A DNA stretch of 64,000 nt from Hemicordylus capensis (lineage: Eukaryota > Chordata > Lepidosauria > Squamata > Cordylidae), in assembly GCF_027244095.1 (NCBI RefSeq), contig NC_069658.1:416604687-416668686 (forward strand), written 5' to 3'. Under the pieces are notes generated by a model that did no database searches, was not told where the DNA came from, and saw nothing but the letters and a program-made list of their open reading frames with translations. Made by a program: the position numbers and the translations under genes. Of this stretch, positions 23,101-35,100 are shown one piece after another (the first letter of the stretch is position 1; every line of letters begins with the position of its first letter).

Positions 23101-26100
23101 TGAGCTCCTTGCGGACAAGATTATTAATTTTTAAAATGCTGTAAGCCGCTCTGAGTCTATGGTAAAGAGTGAGATATAAATGGAACAAATATTTTATATT
23201 TCACTTTTATTTTCTTTGAATTTGTAGTAGTATTTTTGTGTGTGTTCTTGTTTGTATTTTCAAAATTTAAAAATTGCATTTTTTAAAAAGTACAACAATG
23301 GTGCATTCAAAGTCTCTGAGAGAAAGACAGGGCACAGCTGGCCACCTGTGGCCCACGCCTTGCATGAGATGGAGTGGCCAAAGTTTTGGCTTCAGAGAGC
23401 AGGACTCACATTGATGACTTACCTCTTCAAAGAGAATGAGAGAAGTTGCACATTTTTTACTGGATTCCTCTTCTCCACTTCCACTCCTTGCTGATTTTTT
23501 CTGAATGTTCTCTTCAGATAATTTATCCTTATTATTTTCTGCATGGATATACGTTGTAAATCATATACATGAAGAATAAAGACCTAAAGGCTCTGCTAAC
23601 TAGTGCTAGCTATAAAGTACATTTCACTTCCCAATAATCCATTTAAACATTTCCTGCCACACATACACCAAAAATCATTCAGACTGATAATTCTTTCAGC
23701 CCCAGTTTTACAATGATCTGTAAGTAATATCTAGGCTGCATGTAAATAATCTGCGTAGGCTCCTAAGTACATTTTTTAATGCTTGCAAATTTCAGGGAAA
23801 GACTCCCAATTGGACAACCTTGTAATTTATTCTCAAGTACTGTATATTTATATGCACCTTTCCAACAAGAAGTTCACAAAGCAGTTTACAAGCAGAGAAA
23901 CAGGGCGGGGGGAGGGGGAGAATGATTTCCTATCCCCAAGAGGCTCAAAATCTATAAACACACAGAGAACACCAGAAAAATGGTCACTTGGAGGAATGCT
24001 TTGCTGAGCTGAATAAGACTATGCACTCCCTGTACCCTTGCTAAATATAACAGAGCCATCTTTTAAAAAGGTGCCTCTTTTTCCATTTAGCACTTACCTA
24101 GTCACCTATGGTGATTAACAATTGCTTCAAGGTGACCAGGAATGTCCCCACAGCAGAAGAAATAATCCCTCATGGAGGCTGCACATGTGGTTCCTATTCT
24201 TCCTCTTCTGGGTCTTAAAGGTTAAAAACAAGGACAGAGAGTCCTGTGTGTGCCCTCTCTAATGCTACTCTGTCTAAAAGAAGCTATGGAGGCTGTGCAC
24301 GCTTCACACTCTGCTTTAACAAACAGGTTGCTTACCTGTAACATATGATCTGGTAGTGATCCACTGACAGCCACAAAAGTGGGTTCTGCGCCTGCACATA
24401 CCAACTTTGGGATAGATTCTTTAGCTCCTCAATGTGCCCCTCCCCGTCGAGTGCGCATGCTTCGCGCCGTTACATTCAGCAGTTGGGTGCCATTTTCCTC
24501 AGTTCTGTAGGCCGACAATGCCATACCATTACAGTCCTTTGATCAGCACATAAATGTACATCCATCCTATATCCAATACTCCTTTCCCAATGCTTGCTTC
24601 CTGAAGTGGGGACAGATGGGCGGGCTTTGTGACTGTCAGCGGATCACTACCAGCTCATATGTTACGGGTAAACAACCTGTTTATCTGGATAGCGATCCAG
24701 TGACAGTCACAGAAGTGCATGACTCACGAGCTTCCCCTAGCTGGTGGTGGGAGAAGCAAGTACTGAGGTACCTGCTTAAGCACTGCCCATCCAAAAGATG
24801 CTACCGCAGCTGAACACAAATCCAACATGAAGAGTTTCATGAAAGTCTGATCAGAGGCCCAAGTGGCAACCATGCAAATGTCTCTAAAATGAATGCTTGA
24901 GAGATGGTCTGCTGAAGCAGCACATACCCTTATAGAATGGGCTTTGATTGCAGACAGAGGATATACTTTCTGCAGTTTATAGGCCAGAAAGATAACCTCG
25001 ACCAGCCAGTGGGCTATGCGTTGCTGCAAGGGTGGCAAGCCTTTGTAGCTCACGAAAAGCCTCTTAGTCTTCCTGAGCAGAATCGAACATGTGTACCAGT
25101 TGAACCAGGCACCTGTAACATTCTTCTGGCAGGAACACCCTTTGAAGGTCCATGTCCAGCACCACTCCTATGTATTGTAGTCGCTTCTTCAGAGATAAGT
25201 GCTACTTTCCCCAATTGATTTGGATGCCCAACTCCTCCAGAAGATCTGTCACATAGCTGATCTGAGAAAATAACTGCTTTGACTTTGTTGTCATCTGCCA
25301 GTCGTTTGAGTACAGAAAAAGGGTTAGGCCTTGAGTCCGAAGTATTACCGGTAGCGATCACCATCGCCATACCCCTTGTAAAAACACTCGGTGCTGTAGA
25401 CAGTCCGAAAGGGAGATCATTGTATTGATAAATCCTTTGTCCCACTGTGAATCAGAGATACTTCCTGTGAGTTCCCTGTGAAAATAGGCGTCCCTTGGGT
25501 CCAATATCTCAATCTACTCCTCCCCATGTAGGAGGGGAAGGATTGCTTGCAATGTTATCATTCTGGTGGTGTCTGACTTCCACCTTAACCAAGATATCAT
25601 TCTCTCTACATTCTTCAGGGACACATCTACACTTTTTGAATGTGCAGTGCACTCTTTGGATGTGCGCAGGGTGCTTTTATATTACTTAGACTGTACAGGG
25701 TGGATGGACTCTTATTACAACAGCAATGAATGCACCACTGAGAGACCTTAAAGGCCAAGTTGAAGACAGATCATCCTGGAGAGAATCTATGAGGTCTCTA
25801 GGAATTGACACCGACTTGATAGCACTTAATTAATCAATCAGACCGTATTAAGGACTTTAGATCCACCAAATGCATTTTTGTAGCTTACAAGGGCCCTGCT
25901 AGAGGCTCCTGCATTTCCAGACAAAGAATGTCAAGATGGCTGGTTGAACTCATTATGCTGACCTACAAGTCACAGAACGTGAAACCACCTGAAGCAATCA
26001 AGGCCCACTCTACCCGTGCCTATGCTTCATTGGCTACACACTTATCAGGGGTAACCTTCATGGACATCTGGAAAGCAGCAACTTGGTCCACTGAGTTACC

Positions 26101-29100
26101 TTTCGTCAAGCATTACACCATAGATGTGTGCTCTGCTGCTGAGGCAAGCTTCAGGAGAAGCGTTTTAAAGGGGGTGCTACAATAGCTACTGCTGCACCCG
26201 CCTCCATTGGGAGCTAGCTAAACACCCATTCTTATGGATCTTGATTCAGATAAACAGGTTGATCACCTGTAACTTATGATCTGGTAGAGATCCATCAACA
26301 TCCATAAGACCTTCCAAAACCACCCCTCTGATCCAGTTGAAGACAGTTGCTTTGTCAACCATTATAGGGATGGAACTTGGTATTAGAGTACTGTTGTGTT
26401 GTGGAAGTGGAAGTTTTAGCCATATATTTAGATTTCTTCCACTTTTCCATCATGGAGCCTGTTTCATCACAAAACAGACCCTTTCCATCAAAGGCTAAAG
26501 CTCCCAGACCTGTCTCTCATATCCTGTTGAAGGCTGGTGGGGTGTAACCAAGCATACCAGTATAACGTAATCGCAGATGTGAGCGTGTGGGATTCTGATT
26601 CTGCCAGATACTTGGCATTATTTTTTATTTATCATATTTTAATACCGCCTAATATGTACATTACTCAACTGTTGTCTTGTTGCTGTAGTCGTTTTAGCAA
26701 ATGTTCCCTCAAATTTCTTTTGGAACTCTGCCGGAGACAAATTTACACATTCCTCAAAAAAATTGTCCCATAAGGTGTGCATATACTTGGATAAACAAGC
26801 CATATAATTAGCAATTTTTATCAACGGACACACTGTGGCATAAGTTCGGAGCCCCAAAACGTCCAACTTGTGGCCCTCTTTATCAGCCGGGGTAGTATGC
26901 TGCCTGTTGACCTTGGAAGAAGAGGCACTGCCTCCTGCACCCTATAGAGTGTCTCCAATCTTTTCGAGATGGGGGTCAATGTTACTAAAACCTCCCATGC
27001 CGATTTTGCAGTCTTGGTTTTCACGGGGAGCATGGGGAGATATACAGGTTGAGTTGTCAAGGTCTTCTTCATAGAATTATAAACTGGGTCATGCAAATCT
27101 ATTGTTTTCTGTTTTAGATCGAGACCCAGTACAGAAGCCATCTCTGCCACTTGCTGATGGTAGGAGAGCATCTCCTCATTTGGAGATATGGAAGGAGTGA
27201 TAGGCACATCCTGGTCCAGGTCAGAATTCTTTCCAGTAGATTCAGACTCCGAAGAGACAGAATAATAGTCATCAGAGAAGACAGTCTCTTCAGACTTCAC
27301 CACAGACTTGGAGCCAACCGCTCTAGTAGCACTGTGTGCCATACCTAAAGTACTCCCTGTTGCAGGCAGGTCTTGCTTGCTAATTTAGAAGAGCCAGCTG
27401 AAGTCCCAGACTTTGAAGATTGCAAAGCCTTGTCCGAGGTAAGTGATTCTCTGAGTCGTATTTGTGGCCAATATCACATGAGTCTGAGTAGCCATAGATC
27501 TTGGTTGAGTCACTGTCTGAGTACACATACATACAGTGAACAGCCCGAACTGGAGCAGGTGTAGCAGCTTAAGTTTCAGTGGCACAGGTAACAGCCTCAG
27601 TCGTAGCAGAAGCAGTAACAGGTAGATGAAGGGAAGCTTGTACAGCTGCATCTAGATACACAAATTGCGGAACAGCACGTTGTGGAGTCACGACTTGCTG
27701 CAGAAATATTTGCACAGCCATATTCTGTATGGTAACTAGAGGCGGGGAGACTTTGCACCAACTGTGGAGCCTCCAGCTGCCTTGCTTTCCATGCTTTAAA
27801 CACCTTATAGTCCTCCAGGGGAACAGGCAAAGGATCCGTGGAAGCAACGTCCCCATCCACGCACAGGCTGTAGACCATGTACAGGTGGTGTCATTGGGAC
27901 TGGATGGGCAACATCCACTACATCCTCCTCCTCCACATTCAGCAAGCCCTTAAAAGTGCCCACTGATGGAGTGCTTTCACCAGACTTCAACAGGGCTAAA
28001 ATATGCTGTGTTGACTTTGGGTCCAAAGGCACCTCAGCATCGACATTGGCATCAAAGTCAACATCGAACACCAGCAGGGATGTTGCATGCTGGATCGATG
28101 CCAAAGACGTTGCCTCCGACAATGGGCATTGAGGCGTTGAAGGCAACTGGTGAAGCGTCAGAGTTGGAGATAAGGATATGGCTCGATTTTGAAGCCCTGA
28201 TGTAGCAGCAGTTGGAGAATGACATAGTGTTTGAGTCGGAAAGAGAGACGTAGCTCGATCCTGGCACATCGATATCAAAGGCGGAGAGCAGTATTGAAGC
28301 CCTGTAGTGGGGGGAGTTGTCTCACTTGCCTTCGAGTGGAGATGGGACCACGTCACAGATCTTTATGGGGGGGGGGGTTAGGCAGCACAGCAGTCAAATC
28401 AACTCCCTCCGCTCTGCACTTTTCTTTCTCCTGATGAGAAGTTTTATGCCTCGATGTCGACTCTGGCTTCTTAAAACCAGGGCAGACTGACATCGATGGC
28501 CTCGATGCCAGGAATTTAGACTGCATTGCTTGTGCAGTCCCCAGCTTTGACTCTGGCACTGAGTTGGGCGTCAAGGGAGATTGGAGAAACGACTTCATCG
28601 GGCTCAGTGCCTCCTCCAGAAGAGCCACTTTCAAGCGAGCCACACAATTTTCCAAGGTCTGCTTAGAAAACGGAGCAAACTAAACAGCTTGATGCAGCGT
28701 GCCCATCTCCCAAACAAAAGAGAAGTTGTGGCCGTCTGTAGGCGGGAGTTTGCCCCTGCAGTCAGTGCACCTTTTAAAGGTGGTCTTCCCCCAGGGAGAG
28801 ATCCCGCTCATGAGGAAGCACCCCAACTATCTATCTATCTATCTATCTATCTATTTATTTATTTATTTAATCGATTTCTATACCGCCTTCAAAGGGCTCA
28901 CAATCTAAAAAGAAACAAGATAGACACCAGCAACAGCCACTGGAGGTACTGTGCTGGGGGTGGATAGGGCCAGTTACTCTCCCCCTGCTAAATAAAGAGA
29001 ATCACCACGTTAAAAGATGCCTCTTTGCAAAGTTAGCAGGGGAACATCAATCAGGTCCATAATTCAAATAATATCCAGTAAACTTTTCCAAAGCCCGTAA

Positions 29101-32100
29101 CGAAATAATCCACCAGTGCAAACACAGCCAGTCCAAAACACTAAAGAGGAGTCCTTAAACTGTTCCAAGTCAAGAAGTCCACAAAATCAAACCAAATACT
29201 TTACAATTAGAGCAAGAATAGTCAAAGTCCAGTCCAAGATCAATCCGGTAAGTGAGGGAACACATAAAAATCCAAATTACAAACTTTCTGAGGAGCGAAA
29301 GACACTGAAGAAGTGATCTCATTGGCAGTCAAAAAGAAACTGAGGGAAATGGCGCCCAACCGCTGAATGTGACAGGCGCAGAGCTTGCGCACTCGGCGGG
29401 GAGGGCTGTATCAAGGAGCTAAAGAATCTATCCCGAAATTGGTCTGCGCAGGCGCAGAACCCACTTTTGTGGCTGTTAGTGGATCACTATCCAGATCTTT
29501 GAGTTATTTACTCTTATATTATTATGAAGAATGAGCCATGCTGCTTTCACTATCCACATTAAACAAGGGACCATTTCTCCCTTGTAACCAAGGTCAGTAG
29601 CTCTAAGACTGCAAAAGAGTACAAAAGTTTGTGTGTACAACCCCCATAGATTTTTCAATAGCACAGCTTATAGAGCTATATTGCTTGCTGCCCAACCTAT
29701 TGAGCCATTTGTGGTGACACATCAGCAGCAAATTTGCAAATGGCAGCAGCAACAGCCTAACTTGGGAAAGAAAGCAGCACAGATAAATATACCTCTAAGC
29801 ATTTTTTTTTACAAGACTGCCATAGATGAAGGCTCACTTTTTGTGACTGATACAAACTGCGAGTCTACTTCTACCAAAAGCACACTGGCTAGATTAGTTG
29901 TGTGCTGATGTAAGTGCCACTGTGCTAGTTTGAGGATGTGGTGCATAGTCACTGCAAGAAGAAATTCACCTCTGTTCCAGACCAGTTCTTAAGCTAGTAC
30001 AAGTTGCAATTCTGGCACAAGCACATACGTGCATGCAAATAGGGTGGTTCTTCTCCCACTAGTGCAATGTTGCAGAGCACCATATCAACTCCTCTGATCT
30101 CCAAGTGTCCCAGTTTTGGCTCTCTCCTCCCCAGGTCTCACAGAGTGGGGGGAGAGGAAGGGGGTTCTAGTGCCACCTGTGCCATCCTCTACCCCTGTTC
30201 ACAGCGGTTTCATGTAACTTGCTTCTCTCCTGGGAGTCAGAGCCATCAAGCGGGCCATTTTTTCTTCTCCTCAGCCTCCCTATCTGTTCTCTGGAATAAC
30301 TGCCAGCAGCACTGATATCCCTATATTTGCATGATAAAGCTCTGTTCTCTGGGTCAAAGTCTTGGAGACCTCTCCTGCCTGTGTTCTCAAACATACTGTC
30401 ATAGCAAACCCACCCTCCCCTCCTCGGCCAACTCTCCCCATTTACACTGTGAAAGGCAGTAAACTCTTCTTGCCTAGACCCACATCCCTGTCCTAGTCCC
30501 TGTTTTCTTTCTAGGGGCCTGGCATGGTTGCTGTGTCAAGAAAGGAGGAGACTCTGAAATGGCAAGGAGTCCTTCCATGAGTGCTTGTGAGAAGATTACC
30601 CATTATTATTTTAAATGTTTTACCCCAGCACCTCAAAGTGGTGGCAAACAAAACAAAAAGTGAATAGCAAACAAAATACTGAACACCCTGACCTCTGTTT
30701 CCCATCTCCAAAGGAAAAAACCACTCTTAAAAACATACCTTTGATGTTTCCTTGCACTTTTTCTTCTTTCTTCTTAGGCTTGGAAGAGATTTTGAAATAG
30801 CTTGCTAGTGTTTTAGGTGCTAACCCTTGCTTTAATCCTGCTTTTCTAGGAGAAACTGGAAGTTTCTTTGGAGACCACTCTTTTCTAGGAGAGTGTTTCC
30901 CTGAAATATAGGTTTTAATTTTGGTTTTAAAACTTTAAAAGAAAAACACTAACTTTCATATTACAATACCTATTCAATTTCATAATACAACATACACTTC
31001 AGTCATCACTTGCCTGAAGAAACAGGGCAAGGTGAAGAGCAAGCTCTCTCTCAACTTCCACACACCATAGCTCTTCAGAGAGATGACGACTGTAGCAATC
31101 AGCGCTGTTGGATGGGCAATCTAGACAGTGGAGGAGGCAGCACTATTTCCCTGTCCCTGGGTCACGCTAGCTGTCTAGATACACACCCACCAGAGGTTCA
31201 GTGTGGCCAGAACTTTTAAAGTGCTTATAATGTACATAAAAATCAGTTTTAGGTTTCCATTATTTGGCCACAGCAGATGTACTGCATCCTCCTCACTTCT
31301 AGGGAGTGTGCACAAACACCCAGGTGACCAAGGGATGATGGAGGCAATGCCCCTGCTAACTGGGCAAAGAGGCACCTTTTGAATTGGTGATTCCCATTAT
31401 ATTTAGTAGGAGGAGAGCAACTGGCCTTTTCCAACCCTAGCACAGCATCCCTCCACTGGCTGTTGCTGGTGTCTACCATGCATTTCTTTTTAGACTGTAA
31501 GCCCTTTGGGGACAGGAAACCATATCATTCATTCATTCATTCAATTATCTCTCTCTCTCTCTCTCTCTCTCCTGGGTGTGCCAGGGAAAATGGGTCCCGG
31601 CAGCCCAGCTGATTGGCTGGGCTGCGGAGGTGCCTGATTGGCTGACACACCCAGGAGGAAGAAAATTGGCCGGCTGCGAGCCAGGGCCACTGGCGGGCCC
31701 GGCCTGGCGATGGGTGGTGGTTGCGGGCCCAGCCGAGGTCCGAGGTGGTGAGACGGCGGGCCCCGATACCAGGGCAGAAGGTGAGGGTGGGGGGAGAGGT
31801 GGCTGGCCTGTGGCCGGCTGCAAAGACTGGCAAGCGGCGGTAGCGGGCACAACAGGCTACAGAGGCAGCACTTGGTGTGGCGGGCCAGACCGCGGAGGCG
31901 GCGCTCAGCCAGGCGGTGCCGGGACCAGCTGCCGAGGCCAGGAGAAGCCCGTGGGAGACTGGGGTGGGAGGGAACCGGGCAGCAGGACTTTCCTGTTCGC
32001 CGCCCGGGAGGAGGAGTGGCGGCGGCCCGGTAAATTGAACTTTTAAAAATGCAGGGGCAGGGCAAGAGGAGTGGGGGGAGGGGGAGGGCAGGAGAGAGGA

Positions 32101-35100
32101 GTGGGGGGAGGGGGAGGGCAGGAGAGACTGGGGCAGGAGGGTGAGAGGGAGGGGAGGGTGAGAGAGAGGGGTGGGAGGGGGAGGGAGGGCAAGAGAGTGG
32201 GGTGGGGGGAGGGAGAGCAAGAGAGAGTGGGGTGGGAGGGAGGGGAAGAGAGGCAAGAGTGTGGGGCAGAAGGGAGGGAGGGAGAGTGGGGCAGGAGCGA
32301 GAAGGGAACAGCCAGCCCCAAAGAGCGCACAGATGCTCTGTGCAGGTTGGCTAGTTATTATTATTATTAATATTGATTTGATTTCTATACCGCCCTTCCA
32401 AAAATAGCTCAGGGCAGTTTACACAGAAAAATAATAAATAAATAAAATGGATCCCTGTCCCCAAAGGGCTCACAATCTAAAAAGAAACATAACACAGAGA
32501 CCAGTACCACTGGAGGTACTGTGCTGGGGGTGGATAGGGCCAGTTACTCACCCTCTGCTAAATAAAGAGAATCACCATATTAAAGGGTGCCTCTTTGCCA
32601 AGTTAGCAGGGGTAAGAAGTTAGCAGAGACATTGGCAATAACATGTCCTTAGGCCTCGCCTTAGGAAACATGAGGTCCCCCTTAGCTGATTTAGTCGCCT
32701 CTGAAGCTACCTTTGATTGCAGTCCAATAGTGGCTAACACTCTTGTCATTAGAGGATTAAAGTCATCAGACACAAACAGGCGCTGTGAGGCATTGCCTTG
32801 TTTCTAGGTAAAGTGATTTTAAAACTTTTTTGTTGAAAAGAGTTATATAAATAAGTAAATAAATAAAATACCTCCGTGGTCTTTTACAGCAGTACTGCTA
32901 CCATGAACAAGAGGTAGAAAGGTAGGTGCAAGCTCTGACAAGCCATACCCACAGGAAGCACGCATCCTACTTCCCTTGGCATTATGCTGACAAGCTGCCA
33001 TCCTGAGGCAAGCAAGCACCAGGCCGATTCACTCAGCACTGATCCTAACTTGCTTCTGATGAAGAAAACAGACTCCATTACTGTTTCCAGCGAGATGCCA
33101 CATTTGCAGATTGCACACAATAGTGTGATTATGGTAAAAGGTCAAGCATATGAAGTAATGAGGAGGAGATGTAAGTTGCAGACTGACTGTGATTGGTTAT
33201 TAAAACTAGGATGTTGGGTTTTTGATTGGCGTGCTTTTGGATCCTGATGAGACCGCTGTATATATACTTTGTATCCACCCACAATCGGGGCGCTCAACTC
33301 CAGGTTGATTGGCCGGCATATTGTGATTAATAAAGCACTGAATCTGACGGAACTGTGTGGCTTTCTTTTACTAAAGAACCTCTAGGGAGTTATTTTTCTC
33401 CAACATTTTCTAGTAGAGTGGAGCAACAGGAGAGTCTCTTCTCGCACCCAAAATGGGCAATATAGCACCATTAATATCAAGATGTGCTCATAACACTGCA
33501 CTATAAGTGGTAATCATGATTATGGGGCAAAACTGAGTTCTGCCTATGTGAAGATCAGGATAGGCATAACACAGCATAGAGTTCTTTTTAGCTGTTAATA
33601 AGTTTTACTCAGCATGTTCTATCTGTCTACTGATTAAACAAGTTGTTCTAGTAAGAACTAATCTGCCTATTTTCCTTTCAATATCTCTTCAACTGGACTA
33701 AATCTGGTTCAAATTGAGGTCCACAAATTAGTCCTCTTGCACCTCAAATGTTCACGTGTCCAACATCTTGGATTGGGGAGGATAACATCACTACAAATTA
33801 TACCTTTGAGGTGTCCCTGTGTGTCAGTCTCTATAACTTTTCCAAATTTGGTTCAAATTGGTTAGACAGTCCACAGGTTAATGCACCTGCACCTCAATTG
33901 CTCACATGTCCACCATCTTGGATTGGGGTAGATGACATCACAAATTACACCACTGGGGCATCCCAATGTGTCCCTATAGCTTTAGCAAATTTGGTTCAAA
34001 TCAGTTAGGCGGTTCTGATGAACCACTTGTGCCTCAAAGGTTTAAACATTCACCTCCACCACCACCACCTTCTTCTTCCTATTATTATTATTATTACATT
34101 TATATCCCGCTTTTCCTCTAGAGAGCCCAGAACGGTGTACTACATACTTAAGTTTCTCCTCACAACAACCCTGTGAAGTAGGTTAGGCTGAGAGAGAAGT
34201 GACTGGCCTAGAGTAACCAAGTATCTTGAATCAGGGTGGATTATAACATCACAAACTACACCACTGAGGTGTCCCTATGTACCACTACAGCTGTAGCAAA
34301 CTTGGTTCAAATTGGTTAGTTGGTTCACAAGTTAGCCCACTTGTGCCTCAAAAGTGTACACATCTGCCACTTCTCTTCAACTGGACTAAATTTGGTTCAA
34401 ATTGAGGTCCACAAGTTAGACCTTTTGTCCCTCAAATGTTCACGTGTCCACCATCTTGGATCGGGGTGGATGACATCAACACAAATGACACCATTGAAGT
34501 GTCCCTGTGTGAGACTCACTACAACAGTACCTAATTTGGTCCAAATCAGTTAGACATTCCACAAGTTAGCCCGCTTGTGCCTCAAATGTTCATGCATCCG
34601 CTATCTTGAATCGGGGGTGGATTACATCACCACAAACTTTGCCATTGGGGCATCCCTATGTGTCCCTACAGCAGTAGCAAATTTGGTTCAAATAGGTTAG
34701 GCAGTTCACAAGTTAGCCCAGTTGCACCTCAAAAGTTTACGTGTCCACCATCTTGGATCGGGGTGGATGACATAATCATAAACTACGCCACTGAGGTGTC
34801 CTTACAACTGTACCCGATTTGGTTCATATTGGTTCAGGCATAGCAAAGTTGATAGCGGGGGACACACACACAGAATGCCGGGTGATCTCATAAGCTTACT
34901 AGAAAGTAGGCTAAAAAGCAGCATTTAACTTACTTGGCGATTTAGTGCTACTGCAGCTGTTAAAGAAACATGGCTTATGTGCATTTACACCTTGTTTGTC
35001 CACTTGATGAGACTGAGTGGCTTCTTTCAGCTGAGAGAGAATCTGCCTTCCACTGCGCTGACAAGAAGCATTTACTTCAAAAATCTGTAGGATTAGAAAA

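Larger units (their letters stand above)
24321..29500 (-). mobile_element. DIRS-type element (copy 2), mosaic and broken
   Basis: This fossil lies in ATAD5 intron 15, mainly in the sense of the gene. From right to left on the - strand: terminal repeat (about 29370-29500), gag-like region (about 26640-28655), then, after an inverted + strand segment (about 25566-26330), reverse transcriptase and recombinase remains (about 24724-25563), internal complementary region (about 24612-24720) and the other terminal repeat (about 24321-24480). Motifs such as LPFGLSTAPSVF and KAHS in the recombinase tail place it in the DIRS order. It is heavily broken, with many changes, and older than copy 1. A family A repeat sits at 28830-29050. 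Confidence 0.8.

Noticed and set aside
31537-32256. Long proline-rich frame on the - strand (and glycine-rich frames on the + strand)
   Set aside because: They arise from the polypurine and CpG-rich composition; there is no codon structure, splice context or homology that I recognise.
33680-34850. CRISPR-like array
   Set aside because: Units are about 150 bp and diverged throughout, with no short identical repeats separated by unique spacers; the setting is a vertebrate intron.
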